In this document: piece after piece, positions 8,460 to 17,782 of the stretch | Layout: every line of letters starts with the position of its first letter | Numbering within the stretch: position 1 is the stretch's first letter | Assembly: GCA_003478355.1 (NCBI GenBank) | Contig: QUFC01000002.1 | Coordinates: 124,001 to 188,000 of the forward strand | Direction: 5' to 3' | DNA length: 64,000 nucleotides | DNA from: Lachnospiraceae bacterium AM48-27BH | Lineage (GTDB): Bacteria > Bacillota > Clostridia > Lachnospirales > Lachnospiraceae | Translations under genes and position numbers: made by a program | The notes under the pieces: model-generated | The model's input: only the letters and a program-made list of their open reading frames with translations | Told to the model about the DNA's origin: nothing | Database searches by the model: none

Positions 8460-9419
8460 CTAAATACGGCTCTGAATCAGGTTGTAGAAATCTTCCCATG
8501 TCTCCGTCTGGTTCACGTCATTTCTCAGAGAAGAAGAATGAGGCAGACCAACCGTATACCAGGATAAATGTTTCCGCATCTCACAGAGTCCCAGATACTC
8601 ACCCTTAAACTGGATCTGAAGCTGGGCGTGACGCAGGATCGTTTCCTTTAGCTCTTCTTTGTCCGGCGGTCCCAACAGTTCCCCTGTTTCCAGATAATGA
8701 AGGGTCCTGGAGAAGATCCATGGATTTCCCTTGGCGCCTCTTGCAATCATCAGACCATCACAGCCGGTCTCATAAAGCATCCGTTTTGCATCCTCCGGTG
8801 TAAAAATATCACCATTTCCGATCACTGGGATCTTCACTGCCTCTTTTACCTGGCGGATGATATCCCAGTCTGCTTTTCCGGAATAAAACTGGGCTCTGGT
8901 CCGTCCGTGGACTGCAACTGCAGACACGCCGCAGCTTTCCGCGATCCTGGCAATCTCCACGGCATTGATATGGTCATCATCAAAGCCCTTGCGGAATTTC
9001 ACAGTTACCGGCTTTTTCACCTTTTTTACCAGAGCCGTTAAAATTTCCTCTACCAGCTTTGGATTCTTCATCAGAGCCGATCCCTCTCCGTTATTTACAA
9101 TCTTGGGAACCGGACAGCCCATGTTAATATCAATAAAAGCATAAGGCCCATCCTCCACCTGAGCAGCGATATCGCTGACGATCTCCGGATCTGAACCGAA
9201 TAACTGCAGCGCTACCGGTTCTTCTTCTGGCCGTACCTCCATCAAAGGGCCTGTATTTCTGTTCTTATACAAAATGGCTTTCGCGCTGACCATCTCCGTA
9301 TACATCAGTCCGCAGCCCTGCTCCTTGCATAATAACCGGAACGGAAGATCTGTCACTCCTGCCATAGGAGCTAAGATCAGATTGTTCTCCAATTCAACAT
9401 TTCCAATCTTTAGCTTCAT
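8460..9419 (-). CDS. dusB: tRNA-dihydrouridine synthase
   Basis: It reduces specific uridines in tRNA to dihydrouridine with FMN and NADPH. The 319-residue protein starts MKLKIGNVELENNLILAPMA and shows the Dus hallmarks: APMAGVTDLPFR near the N terminus, NMGCPVPKIVNNGEGSALM around residue 100 with the catalytic Cys, VKFRKGFDD, and IGNGDIFTPEDA in the TIM barrel, followed by the helical tRNA-binding domain. The start overlaps the stop of the upstream small gene (ATGA), so the two are translationally coupled. Confidence 0.95.
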   Translation of the reverse strand: MKLKIGNVELENNLILAPMAGVTDLPFRLLCKEQGCGLMYTEMVSAKAILYKNRNTGPLMEVRPEEEPVALQLFGSDPEIVSDIAAQVEDGPYAFIDINMGCPVPKIVNNGEGSALMKNPKLVEEILTALVKKVKKPVTVKFRKGFDDDHINAVEIARIAESCGVSAVAVHGRTRAQFYSGKADWDIIRQVKEAVKIPVIGNGDIFTPEDAKRMLYETGCDGLMIARGAKGNPWIFSRTLHYLETGELLGPPDKEELKETILRHAQLQIQFKGEYLGLCEMRKHLSWYTVGLPHSSSLRNDVNQTETWEDFYNLIQSRI

Positions 9420-9754
9420 TCCTGATCCTCAATACTTTCTCCCAGGAACACCACCCGGTAGAATAACTCCAGGGATTCTAACAATTCCCTTTTTTCTAAC
9501 TGGTACTGACGGATCTTCAAGCCGCTTCCGATCTCATCAAAAAGGTAATCCCCCTCTTCTGCGGAAACCTGGAATTCCAGATTCCCATCCTTGTCAAATT
9601 CCAGAGTCAGGATCCCTCCCACATCCTCCGTAAATAATACGCACATGATCTGCAGTTCCTGACGGATATTCTCCGGCAATGCCTTGAACTGTGGATTAAA
9701 ATAATATTTCTGCTGGTAAGAATTGGCTCCGCAGAGCACGATCTTTTCATCCAT
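9416..9754 (-). CDS. Small conserved protein of unknown function (DUF6145-like)
   Basis: This acidic 112-residue protein (MDEKIVLCGANSYQQKYYFN) has no signal peptide or membrane segment. It resembles a short protein that often sits just before dusB in Lachnospiraceae, which I tentatively match to DUF6145. AAGGAG lies 6-7 nt before the ATG. The coupling to dusB by a four-base overlap suggests a role near tRNA modification, but no motif supports a specific activity. Confidence 0.7.
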   Translation of the reverse strand: MDEKIVLCGANSYQQKYYFNPQFKALPENIRQELQIMCVLFTEDVGGILTLEFDKDGNLEFQVSAEEGDYLFDEIGSGLKIRQYQLEKRELLESLELFYRVVFLGESIEDQE

Positions 9755-9877
9755 GCTGTTTCTCCTTTTTATCTATAAGATTCCCCGAATTGCCATGTGC
9801 TTTGCACTTCACAATTCTCTTGCAGGCAAGTCTGCATCGGATTTTCCACCTTTGCCCCTGATATCATATCAAAATAA

Positions 9878-9902
9878 GGAGATCCTGCTATGCAGAACCT
9901 CC
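9878..9902 (-). terminator. Terminator after pfkA
   Basis: On the minus strand GGAGGTTCTGC and GCAGGATCTCC form an 11-bp stem with two G-U pairs and a 3-base loop, followed by TTATTTT. It lies 25 bp past the pfkA stop. Confidence 0.7.
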
Positions 9903-9926
9903 CTATATCCATAATGAATGACACCT

Positions 9927-10901
9927 TTATCTTGTTAACATCTTGCTGATCAGGTACTGGTCTTCTGGAATATCCTTGGTCATCGCCAGTGCTTCCTGGA
10001 TATCAAAATCCACAAACTCACCATGCTTATATGCCACCAGACGGTTGCTCTTGCCATCTGCCAGAAGTTCCACTGCCTTTGCGCCCATGATGGATGCGTA
10101 AACACGGTCTTTACAGGTTGGCGTACCGCCACGCTGCATGTGACCCAGGATGGTTGCCCTGGTCTCAATACCGGTCGCAGCCTCGATTCTTCTTGCCATG
10201 GAAGTAGAATGGCCGATACCCTCTGCATTGATGATGATATGATGTTTCTTACCGATCTTACGGTTCTCGATGATGCGGTTGATCAGCATCTGTTCATCAC
10301 CGTCATAACGCTCCGGAAGAAGGATGTCTTCTGCGCCATTGGCAATGCCGCACCATAAAGCAATGTATCCGGCCCGGCGGCCCATAACCTCAATGACACT
10401 GCACCGCTCATGAGAAGTAGAAGTATCACGTACTTTATCAATCGCTTCCATCGCTGTGTTTACAGCAGTATCAAAACCAATGGTATAATCTGTACATGCA
10501 ATATCTAAGTCAATGGTTCCCGGAAGCCCGATGGTATTCACACCCAGTGTCGATAACTTACCGGCTCCACGGAATGATCCGTCACCGCCGATCACAACCA
10601 TGCCGTCAATGCCATGCTTCTTACAGATCTCAGCGCCTCGCTGCTGTCCTTCAGGGGTCATGAACTCCATACATCTTGCAGTGTAAAGAATAGTACCGCC
10701 ACGGTTAATGATCTCAGAAACGCTGGTAGACTCCATATCTACGATCTCCTCCTGAAGAAGACCTGCGTAGCCTCTCATGATACCTTTAACCTTAATTCCT
10801 TTATTGATTGCGGTGCGAACGACTGCACGGATCGCCGCGTTCATGCCTGGCGCATCACCGCCGCTGGTCAGCACACCGATTGTCTTTACTTTACTTGCCA
10901 T
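9927..10901 (-). CDS. pfkA: ATP-dependent 6-phosphofructokinase
   Basis: It phosphorylates fructose-6-phosphate, the committing step of glycolysis. The 324-residue protein has the ATP-binding GVLTSGGDAPGMN at the start, GGDGSFRGA (Gly of the ATP-using type), the catalytic PGTIDLD block and MGRRAGYIALW. The usual TIDND is TIDLD here; both Asp residues are kept. AGGAGG lies 9 nt before the ATG. It follows dnaE by 42 bp with no terminator, so dnaE and pfkA are probably co-transcribed. Confidence 0.96.
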   Translation of the reverse strand: MASKVKTIGVLTSGGDAPGMNAAIRAVVRTAINKGIKVKGIMRGYAGLLQEEIVDMESTSVSEIINRGGTILYTARCMEFMTPEGQQRGAEICKKHGIDGMVVIGGDGSFRGAGKLSTLGVNTIGLPGTIDLDIACTDYTIGFDTAVNTAMEAIDKVRDTSTSHERCSVIEVMGRRAGYIALWCGIANGAEDILLPERYDGDEQMLINRIIENRKIGKKHHIIINAEGIGHSTSMARRIEAATGIETRATILGHMQRGGTPTCKDRVYASIMGAKAVELLADGKSNRLVAYKHGEFVDFDIQEALAMTKDIPEDQYLISKMLTR

Positions 10902-10943
10902 GTTATTCCGCCTCCTGAACTGTAATAAAATCCATTACCTATT

Positions 10944-13900
10944 CTAATTCATTTTCCGAATACTTTCAATACTTTTTTGTACGACTCTGACATTTTTTTC
11001 ACCAAGTATCTGATACAGATTCCTTAACAGTTCTGCATCACAGCTCACCCTCCAGTTGGCCGGAAGTACCTTCTTGGCACGTTCTTTTGCCAGATAGATC
11101 ACCACTTGATCCTGCCCTTCCCAGGAACGAAGGGCATTCATTACCAGTTCCTGTTTCTGGTCATACGCCTCCTTATCCGCAAACTGCAGCCATAACTGTC
11201 TGGGAAGCGCTTGAAACGGGATCAGTTTCTCGCACACCAGTTTGCCTACCGGATCATCTCCTACGGAAACACGTCCCTGAACAAAAATTTTCTGTTCTTC
11301 CTCCAGAAATTCCCGGTTTTTTTCAAAATCCTTCGGGAACACGATCACTTCCACAGAACCAGTCAGATCTTCCAGAGTAATAAAAGCCATCATCTGCCCG
11401 GTCCTGGTTGTTTTAATCAGCTTTCCTGTGATCATTCCTCCTATGGTCACTCTGGAATTATCTTCCACCCTGGCTTTTTCAGTCTCTTCATCCACCATGA
11501 AATCGATAGCCGCTGCAGTGATATTCTGTTTCCACACCTGCTCATACTCCTGCATCGGATGACCGCTGACATAGATACCAAGGGTTTCTTTTTCAAAAGC
11601 CAGAAGCTCTTCCTTCTTAAATTCTTCCACATTTGGAAATGTGATCTGGAAATTTTTCTTATCGTCTTCTGCTGCAAAGTCGAAAAGAGACATCTGACCT
11701 TCCATAACACTCTTTTTTTCTTTATTTTTCTGATCCAGCATCTCAGGGGCTACCATGCACTTCTGCCTGCGGTTGCCCGGGAGCGAATCCAGGGCTCCTG
11801 CTTTGATGAAGTTCTCCAGCGTCCGTTTGTTGACCTCCTTATTACTCATCCGCTCCACAAAATCATCCATTGAACGGAAGAGTCCTCCATTTTCCCGTTC
11901 CTTGATGATCTGCTCTACCACCGACCGGCCGACGCTCTTGATGGCAGAAAGACCATAACGGATGGATTCGCCGGAAACAGTAAATCCACTATAGCCCTCA
12001 TTGATATCCGGCGGCAGAATCCCGATTCCCATCTGACGGCAGGTTAAAATATACTCAGAAACTTTCGCTGTATTATCCTGGACAGAGGTCATCAACGCCG
12101 CCATAAATTCCTTCGGATAGTAATATTTCAAAAAAGCCGTCTGATAAGAGACCACCGCATAACAGGCCGCATGAGATTTGTTGAAGGCATACTTGGCGAA
12201 ATCGATCATCTCATCATAGATCTGATTCGCTGTTTTTTCATCAATCCCATTGCGGATACAGCCTTTCACGCCCTCCTCATCATTGCCGTAAACAAAGTTC
12301 TGGCGCTCCTTCTCCATCACCGCCGTCTTCTTCTTGGACATGGCACGGCGTACCAGATCGCTCCGGCCCATGGTGTAACCAGCCAGATCTCTTACGATCT
12401 GCATAACCTGCTCCTGATAAACGATACAGCCATAGGTCGGTCCCAGGATCGGCTCTAGCTGCGGGCAGTCATAGGTAATGGCAGCCCGGTCATTTTTGCC
12501 CTTTAAATACTTCGGAATAAAATCCATCGGACCCGGACGGTAAAGGGAGATTCCGGCAATGATATCCTCAAGATTCTCCGGCTTTAACTCCTTCATGAAG
12601 CTCTTCATACCGCCACTCTCTAACTGGAACACACCCTCATCCTTACCGGTTCCAATCGATTCCAGTACCTGTTTGTCATTGTAATCAATCTTCTCCATCT
12701 CCAGATGGACGCCATAGTTGTGTTCTACCTGTTTTACTGCATTCTGGATCACCGTTAAAGTACGCAATCCCAGAAAATCCATTTTCAGAAGTCCCAGTTC
12801 TTCCAAGGTTGTCATGGTAAACTGGGTGGTAATGGTCCCGTCTGCCGCGCGGGACAGCGGAACATAGTTATCTACAGAAGTACGGCTGATGACAACACCT
12901 GCCGCATGCATGGAAGTATGCCTTGGCAGTCCTTCCAGACGCCTGGACATGTCGATCAGATATTTCACCTGTGGATCTTCATCATAAGCTTTTTTCAAGT
13001 CCGGACTGGCTTTTAATGCTTTTTCCAGGGTCATTCCCAGATCATTGGGGATCATCTTGGCGATCGCATCACAGCGGGCATAAGGAATATCCAGTACACG
13101 GCCTACGTCCCGGACGACACCTTTCGCTGCCAGCGTACCAAAGGTAACGATCTGGACTACCTGGTCTTTCCCATATTTGCGGACCACATAGTCGATCACT
13201 TCCTGACGCCGTTCGAAACAGAAATCGATATCAATATCTGGCATAGACACTCGTTCCGGATTCAGGAAACGTTCAAACAGCAGATGATAGCGGATTGGAT
13301 CGATATTTGTGATCTCCAGACAATAGGAAACGATACTTCCAGCCGCAGAACCTCGTCCAGGACCTACCATGATATCATTGGTCCTCGCAAAGTGGATAAA
13401 ATCCCACACGATCAGGAAATAATCCACATAACCCATGGTATGAATGACATTTAATTCATAGTCCAGACGCTTCCGCAAGGTGCCGTCATCGTCCGGATAA
13501 CGCTTCTGCAGACCTTCATCGCACAGTTTATTCAGATAAGACCAGGAATCATAACCATCCGGCACATCAAATTTCGGCAGCTTGGTCACACCAAACTCGA
13601 TCTCCACATTACAGCGTTCTGCGATCTTATGGGTATTATCCAGTGCCTCCTGGGCATATGGAAAAAGAGCCCGCATCTCATCTTCAGATTTGCAGTAGAA
13701 CTGGCCGCCTTCATAACGCATCCGGTTCTCGTCCGTGACCTTCTTGCCTGTCTGGATACAGAGCAGGATATCATGGGGAACTGCGTCCTCCGCAAATGTA
13801 TAATGAACATCGTTTGTCGCAACTAATTCGATACCGGTTTCCGCTGACATCCGCAGCAACGCCTGGTTAACGGTCTTCTGTGCCGGAATCCCGTGATCCT

Positions 13901-14426
13901 GCAGCTCCAGAAAGAAATGATTCTTTCCAAAAATCTCTTCATACCGCAGGGCAGCTTCCTTTCCCTGCTGGTACAGCCCTCTCTCCAGGTAACGCTGCAC
14001 CTCACCTGCAAGACAGGCACTTAAGGCAATGATTCCCTCATGGTACTGTCTTAAAATCTCTAAATCCACACGTGGTTTATAATAAAATCCATCTACAAAT
14101 CCTTTAGAGACGATCTTCATCAGGTTCTGATAACCCTGATTGTTTTCCGCCAGCAGGATCAGATGGTAGTAACGGTCTTCCCCGCTAGATGCTTCCCGGT
14201 CAAAACGGGAACCTGGCGCCACGTAGACCTCACATCCAATAATCGGCTTTATCCCTACTGCTCTGGCTGCCCGGTAAAAATCAATCACACCGTACATGAC
14301 ACCATGGTCCGTAATGGCCATGCTGTCCATACCAAGTTCTTTCGCCCTGTCAACCAGCTCTTTGATCTTACTGGAACCATCAAGCAGACTATATTCCGTA
14401 TGAACATGCAGATGCGTAAATGCCAT
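10944..14426 (-). CDS. dnaE: DNA polymerase III alpha subunit, DnaE type
   Basis: The 1160-residue replicative polymerase has the expected order. The N-terminal PHP domain begins FTHLHVHTEYSLLDGSSKI. The polymerase core carries GPGRGSAAGS and the acidic metal site MPDIDIDFCF. The fingers and beta-binding region and a tandem helix-hairpin-helix follow, then a C-terminal OB fold (RVTIGGMITGKLIKTTRTGQ). Firmicutes also carry PolC; DnaE extends primers, mainly on the lagging strand. GGGGGAG precedes ATG 14426. A terminator upstream separates it from the crh operon. Confidence 0.96.
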   Translation of the reverse strand: MAFTHLHVHTEYSLLDGSSKIKELVDRAKELGMDSMAITDHGVMYGVIDFYRAARAVGIKPIIGCEVYVAPGSRFDREASSGEDRYYHLILLAENNQGYQNLMKIVSKGFVDGFYYKPRVDLEILRQYHEGIIALSACLAGEVQRYLERGLYQQGKEAALRYEEIFGKNHFFLELQDHGIPAQKTVNQALLRMSAETGIELVATNDVHYTFAEDAVPHDILLCIQTGKKVTDENRMRYEGGQFYCKSEDEMRALFPYAQEALDNTHKIAERCNVEIEFGVTKLPKFDVPDGYDSWSYLNKLCDEGLQKRYPDDDGTLRKRLDYELNVIHTMGYVDYFLIVWDFIHFARTNDIMVGPGRGSAAGSIVSYCLEITNIDPIRYHLLFERFLNPERVSMPDIDIDFCFERRQEVIDYVVRKYGKDQVVQIVTFGTLAAKGVVRDVGRVLDIPYARCDAIAKMIPNDLGMTLEKALKASPDLKKAYDEDPQVKYLIDMSRRLEGLPRHTSMHAAGVVISRTSVDNYVPLSRAADGTITTQFTMTTLEELGLLKMDFLGLRTLTVIQNAVKQVEHNYGVHLEMEKIDYNDKQVLESIGTGKDEGVFQLESGGMKSFMKELKPENLEDIIAGISLYRPGPMDFIPKYLKGKNDRAAITYDCPQLEPILGPTYGCIVYQEQVMQIVRDLAGYTMGRSDLVRRAMSKKKTAVMEKERQNFVYGNDEEGVKGCIRNGIDEKTANQIYDEMIDFAKYAFNKSHAACYAVVSYQTAFLKYYYPKEFMAALMTSVQDNTAKVSEYILTCRQMGIGILPPDINEGYSGFTVSGESIRYGLSAIKSVGRSVVEQIIKERENGGLFRSMDDFVERMSNKEVNKRTLENFIKAGALDSLPGNRRQKCMVAPEMLDQKNKEKKSVMEGQMSLFDFAAEDDKKNFQITFPNVEEFKKEELLAFEKETLGIYVSGHPMQEYEQVWKQNITAAAIDFMVDEETEKARVEDNSRVTIGGMITGKLIKTTRTGQMMAFITLEDLTGSVEVIVFPKDFEKNREFLEEEQKIFVQGRVSVGDDPVGKLVCEKLIPFQALPRQLWLQFADKEAYDQKQELVMNALRSWEGQDQVVIYLAKERAKKVLPANWRVSCDAELLRNLYQILGEKNVRVVQKSIESIRKMN

Positions 14427-14548
14427 ACTGCTTCTCCCCCTTTCTCATCATGATCGCCTGCGACTGGCTGCCTTTGCGGCATACTTTCTCACCGTCGCTG
14501 TGCGATTCTCTCGTTACGTTTTTTGTTCCATACTATTTTCATGAAACG

Positions 14549-14600
14549 AAAAAAGAATCCTGCAGGGCGTGAACCTGTCCGCACTGCAGAATCCTTTCTT
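14549..14600 (-). terminator. Strong terminator between crh and dnaE
   Basis: On the minus strand AAGAAAGGATTCTGCAG pairs with CTGCAGGATTCTTTTTT to give a stem of about 17 bp with three G-U pairs, then a U run. It ends the uvrC/hprK-crh transcript before dnaE. Confidence 0.75.
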
Positions 14601-14676
14601 GTATTTCCAGCCCATGTTTGCTTCTGGTCAGCACGATCGCACGGACCTGCTAAACAATTACAAAAAATGATTAATC

Positions 14677-14931
14677 TCAACCCTCTGTCAAATATTTCTC
14701 AATACCTTCGATGGCCTTCTCTTCATCAGCGCCATCTGCGGTAACGGTTACCTGTTCTCCTGGAACCAGTCCAAGGGTCATCATACCCATAATACTCTTC
14801 GCATTGACTCTCTTGGTTCCACACTCCACATAAATATTGCTGTCATACTGGCTTGCAACCTGCACTAACATAGCCACAGGTCTTGCCTCCAGACCAGTTT
14901 CCAGTTCGATTGCAATGGTTTTCTTAATCAT
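14677..14931 (-). CDS. crh: Crh-type HPr family protein with Glu in place of His15
   Basis: The 84-residue HPr-fold protein starts at ATG 14931 behind AGGAGG. In HPr, His15 in GLHARP takes phosphate from enzyme I; here the motif is GLEARP, so Glu15 cannot do phosphotransfer. Ser46 and its surroundings (NAKSIMGMM) are intact, the site that HPr kinase/phosphorylase modifies. This is the pattern of B. subtilis Crh (Gln15), a regulator that helps CcpA in carbon repression. The context agrees: whiA lies just upstream as in B. subtilis, and hprK is in the same gene run. Confidence 0.85.
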   Translation of the reverse strand: MIKKTIAIELETGLEARPVAMLVQVASQYDSNIYVECGTKRVNAKSIMGMMTLGLVPGEQVTVTADGADEEKAIEGIEKYLTEG

Positions 14932-14987
14932 AATTTTCCTCCTCATTTCTCTGAATGACCTGACTGTCATTCCGGTGCCGTATCCTG

Positions 14988-15947
14988 TTACTGTTCAGAC
15001 CGTTTCTCTTTTAAATCAGCCGCAAGAATACTTAATTTTCTCAGCCGGTGATTTACCCCTGATTTACCAACCGGCGGATCCAATCCTTCACCCAGCTCCT
15101 TCAGAGTTGCCTCTGGACGTTCCAGACGGGCTTTCGCGATCTCCTCCAGATTCTCTGGAAGCCCTTCGAAACCAATCGTATCACGAATATAGACAATATC
15201 CTCGATCTGCTTCACTGCCGCAGATACTGTCTTATTGATATTAGCCGTTTCACAGTTCACCTGACGGTTAACACTGCCCCGCATCTCCTTCAAGATCCGG
15301 ATATTCTCCAGTTCCATCAGAGATATCGGTGCTTCCATCACTTTTAGGATATCTGCAATCTGGCTTCCTTCTTTTATGTAGACAACATAATACTTTTTCC
15401 GCATCACGATTTTGGCTTCCATGCCAAAAGTCTTTATGATGTCCTGAAGCTGATGGGCCTTCGCTTCCGCCGTACACACAATCTCAAAATGATAAGACCT
15501 CTCCGGATCACTGATCGAACCAGCCGCTAAAAACGCGCCACGCAAAAATGCGCGCCTGCAGCACGGATTCTGAATAACCAGATTCTTGACCACAGACAAA
15601 TTCTCTCCTACTTCTCCATGTTCGTCAAGAAGCTTTGTTGTCACCAGGATCCTTCTGGCTTCCTCATCATCACTTACGACAACCGCATAAGTACGATTTC
15701 GCTTCAGATATGCATTGTGCCGAATTACCACATCTGTACTTATATTAAATGTTTTTTTTAATAATGTAAAGTACTTTCTTGCAACTGCAGCATTTTCTGT
15801 ATGGATTTTAATACAAAAATGATCATTTTCATCAATTTCGATCTTTCCGCAGAGGCTGATGATCGCCGCCATTTCTGCGATCTGACAATGTCTGGCCGGA
15901 CTGATCTGTCTGGACAGTTCATCTTTTACTTTTGCTGAAAAGGACAT
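14988..15947 (-). CDS. whiA: DNA-binding protein WhiA
   Basis: The 319-residue protein has the WhiA layout: an N-terminal degenerate LAGLIDADG homing-endonuclease fold (RRAFLRGAFLAAGSISDP) and a C-terminal helix-turn-helix (LKELGEGLDPPVGKSGVNHR). WhiA is a conserved transcription and cell-division factor of Gram-positive bacteria and has no nuclease activity. GAGGTG precedes ATG 15947. It follows rapZ by 13 bp; the mgfK/yvcK gene found between them in B. subtilis is absent here. Confidence 0.95.
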   Translation of the reverse strand: MSFSAKVKDELSRQISPARHCQIAEMAAIISLCGKIEIDENDHFCIKIHTENAAVARKYFTLLKKTFNISTDVVIRHNAYLKRNRTYAVVVSDDEEARRILVTTKLLDEHGEVGENLSVVKNLVIQNPCCRRAFLRGAFLAAGSISDPERSYHFEIVCTAEAKAHQLQDIIKTFGMEAKIVMRKKYYVVYIKEGSQIADILKVMEAPISLMELENIRILKEMRGSVNRQVNCETANINKTVSAAVKQIEDIVYIRDTIGFEGLPENLEEIAKARLERPEATLKELGEGLDPPVGKSGVNHRLRKLSILAADLKEKRSEQ

Positions 15948-15960
15948 TCTGTCACCTCAG

Positions 15961-16836
15961 TTATTTTCTCTTATTATCTTTCTCAATATCCCGGTGATAC
16001 AGTTTCACGCCAAGCCCTTTTTGCTGCTTTAAATGCTCATACACAGCATTGGCAATGGTAACGGAACGGTGCTTTCCTCCTGTACAGCCAATACCAATCA
16101 CCAGCTGGTTTTTTCCCTCCAGTACATAATTCGGGATTAAAAAGTCCAGCATATCATAAAGTTTTCCAAGAAAAATATCAGCGGTTCCTCCCTGCTTTAC
16201 ATAATCCTGGATTTCTTTCTCCTCTCCGGTCTTCGGCCGGAGATTCTCTACATAATAGGGATTTGGCAAAAAGCGTACATCAAAGACCAGATCCGCATCT
16301 GCCGGAATCCCGTACTTGAACCCAAAGGACATGACTGTGACAAATAAATTGTCATAAGTACCATCTTCCATATAAATTTTTTCCAATTCATGGCGAAGCT
16401 CTTTGGCGAGGAGCATACTGGTATCCAGGATCACATTGGCCTGCTTCTTTAAGAAGGCCAGACATTCCCGTTCCTTTTTTATTCCCTCATCAATCCGTCC
16501 TGCACCTGCTAATGGATGATTTCTTCTGGTCTCTTTATAACGTTTTAGCAACACCTCATCGCTGGCATCCAAAAACAGGATTTCAAATGGGATTCCATCC
16601 GTTCTCCACCGTTCCAGGATCTTATCCAGAAGCGGCAGTTCCTGTCCACTGCGGATATCGATTCCAAGGGCCACCTGATTAGACAGGCCCTGGTTGTTTC
16701 CCAGCGCCAGCTCCGCAAATTTCTCGATCAAAGGAATGGGAAGATTATCCACACAGTAATACCCCATATCCTCCATCATTTTCAATGCCACGGTCTTTCC
16801 TGCGCCGGACATACCTGTCACAATCACCAGCTTCAT
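15961..16836 (-). CDS. rapZ: RNase adapter RapZ / YvcJ, P-loop nucleotide-binding protein
   Basis: The start is ATG 16836 (MKLVIVTGMSGAGKTVAL), with GGGGGG upstream; the TTG three bases earlier is less likely. The Walker A motif GMSGAGKT is at residues 8-15 and the conserved C-terminal block IGIGCTGGKHRSVTIA is present. The length of 291 residues is normal. In E. coli RapZ guides RNase E to the small RNA GlmZ. In Firmicutes the homologue YvcJ has nucleotide-binding activity and a less clear role. It lies between murB and whiA in the same transcript. Confidence 0.94.
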   Translation of the reverse strand: MKLVIVTGMSGAGKTVALKMMEDMGYYCVDNLPIPLIEKFAELALGNNQGLSNQVALGIDIRSGQELPLLDKILERWRTDGIPFEILFLDASDEVLLKRYKETRRNHPLAGAGRIDEGIKKERECLAFLKKQANVILDTSMLLAKELRHELEKIYMEDGTYDNLFVTVMSFGFKYGIPADADLVFDVRFLPNPYYVENLRPKTGEEKEIQDYVKQGGTADIFLGKLYDMLDFLIPNYVLEGKNQLVIGIGCTGGKHRSVTIANAVYEHLKQQKGLGVKLYHRDIEKDNKRK

Positions 16837-16874
16837 CAAAGATGCCCCCCTATCCTGTCATTCCCTTTTGTTGA

Positions 16875-17774
16875 TCAGCCCAGGCGCTTAATCTCCATCT
16901 CAAGATCAACGCCCGACTGTTCTTTCACTTTTTCTGCTACCTGATGGCATAATTCTTCAACATCAGCAGCTGTAGCCTGATTCCGGTTGATCACAAAACC
17001 ACAATGCTTCTCCGAAACCTGGGCACCGCCTACCTGGAATCCCCGAAGTCCTGCATCATCGATCAGTTTTCCTGCAAAATAACCCTCCGGCCGTTTAAAA
17101 GTGCTTCCCGCACTTGGATATTCCAACGGTTGCTTTTCTCTCCGTTTCGCAGCCAGATCATTCATCACACGTAAGATCTCTGTTTTATCTCCTGGTTGTA
17201 ACCGGACTTCTGCTTCCAGCACTGTCAGTCCTTCTGTCGGGATATTGCTGGTCCGGTATCCCAGTTCCAGTTCTTCTCCAGTCCGCCGGATCACAGCCCC
17301 GTCTTTTGTTAACAGAACTGCATCCACCAGAACATTCTTCATCTCTGAGCCATAGGCACCTGCATTCATGACTAAAGCGCCACCCACGGTTCCCGGAATG
17401 CCTGCGGCAAATTCTAAGCCTGCGAGGCCATGCTCTAATGCCTGTTTTGCCATGCGGGCCAGTTTTACCCCTGCCCCCGCACGGATCTGATTTCCTTCCA
17501 CCTGACAGTGATCCAGCTTCTCTGTGGAGATCACCACCCCCTGGTATCCCTGATCGCTGACCAAAAGATTACTTCCATTACCGATCACCGCAAATGGTTT
17601 CTCTTCGCCACGGCAAAGACCGATCACCAGGATCAGTGCGTCCGCATTCTCCGGTGTCACAAAATACCGGGCCGGACCGCCGATGCGGAAGGTCGTGTGA
17701 TTCTTCATCGGCTCTTCCAGTTTTACATTAGCCGCCCCGGCGATCTCTGTCAGTCTTTTCTCAAAATCCATCAT
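16875..17774 (-). CDS. murB: UDP-N-acetylenolpyruvoylglucosamine reductase
   Basis: MurB reduces the enolpyruvyl group to lactyl with NADPH and FAD, making UDP-MurNAc for peptidoglycan. The 299-residue protein has the FAD-binding blocks GNGSNLLVSDQGYQG and FAAGIPGTVGGALVMNAGAYG, the substrate block YPSAGSTFKRP with the catalytic Ser, and QVSEKHCGFVIN near the end. Two adjacent ATGs (17774, 17771) are possible starts; GGAAGG lies upstream. The gene follows hprK by 8 bp, so the two are co-transcribed. Confidence 0.95.
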   Translation of the reverse strand: MMDFEKRLTEIAGAANVKLEEPMKNHTTFRIGGPARYFVTPENADALILVIGLCRGEEKPFAVIGNGSNLLVSDQGYQGVVISTEKLDHCQVEGNQIRAGAGVKLARMAKQALEHGLAGLEFAAGIPGTVGGALVMNAGAYGSEMKNVLVDAVLLTKDGAVIRRTGEELELGYRTSNIPTEGLTVLEAEVRLQPGDKTEILRVMNDLAAKRREKQPLEYPSAGSTFKRPEGYFAGKLIDDAGLRGFQVGGAQVSEKHCGFVINRNQATAADVEELCHQVAEKVKEQSGVDLEMEIKRLG

Positions 17775-17782
17775 CAAAAGGA

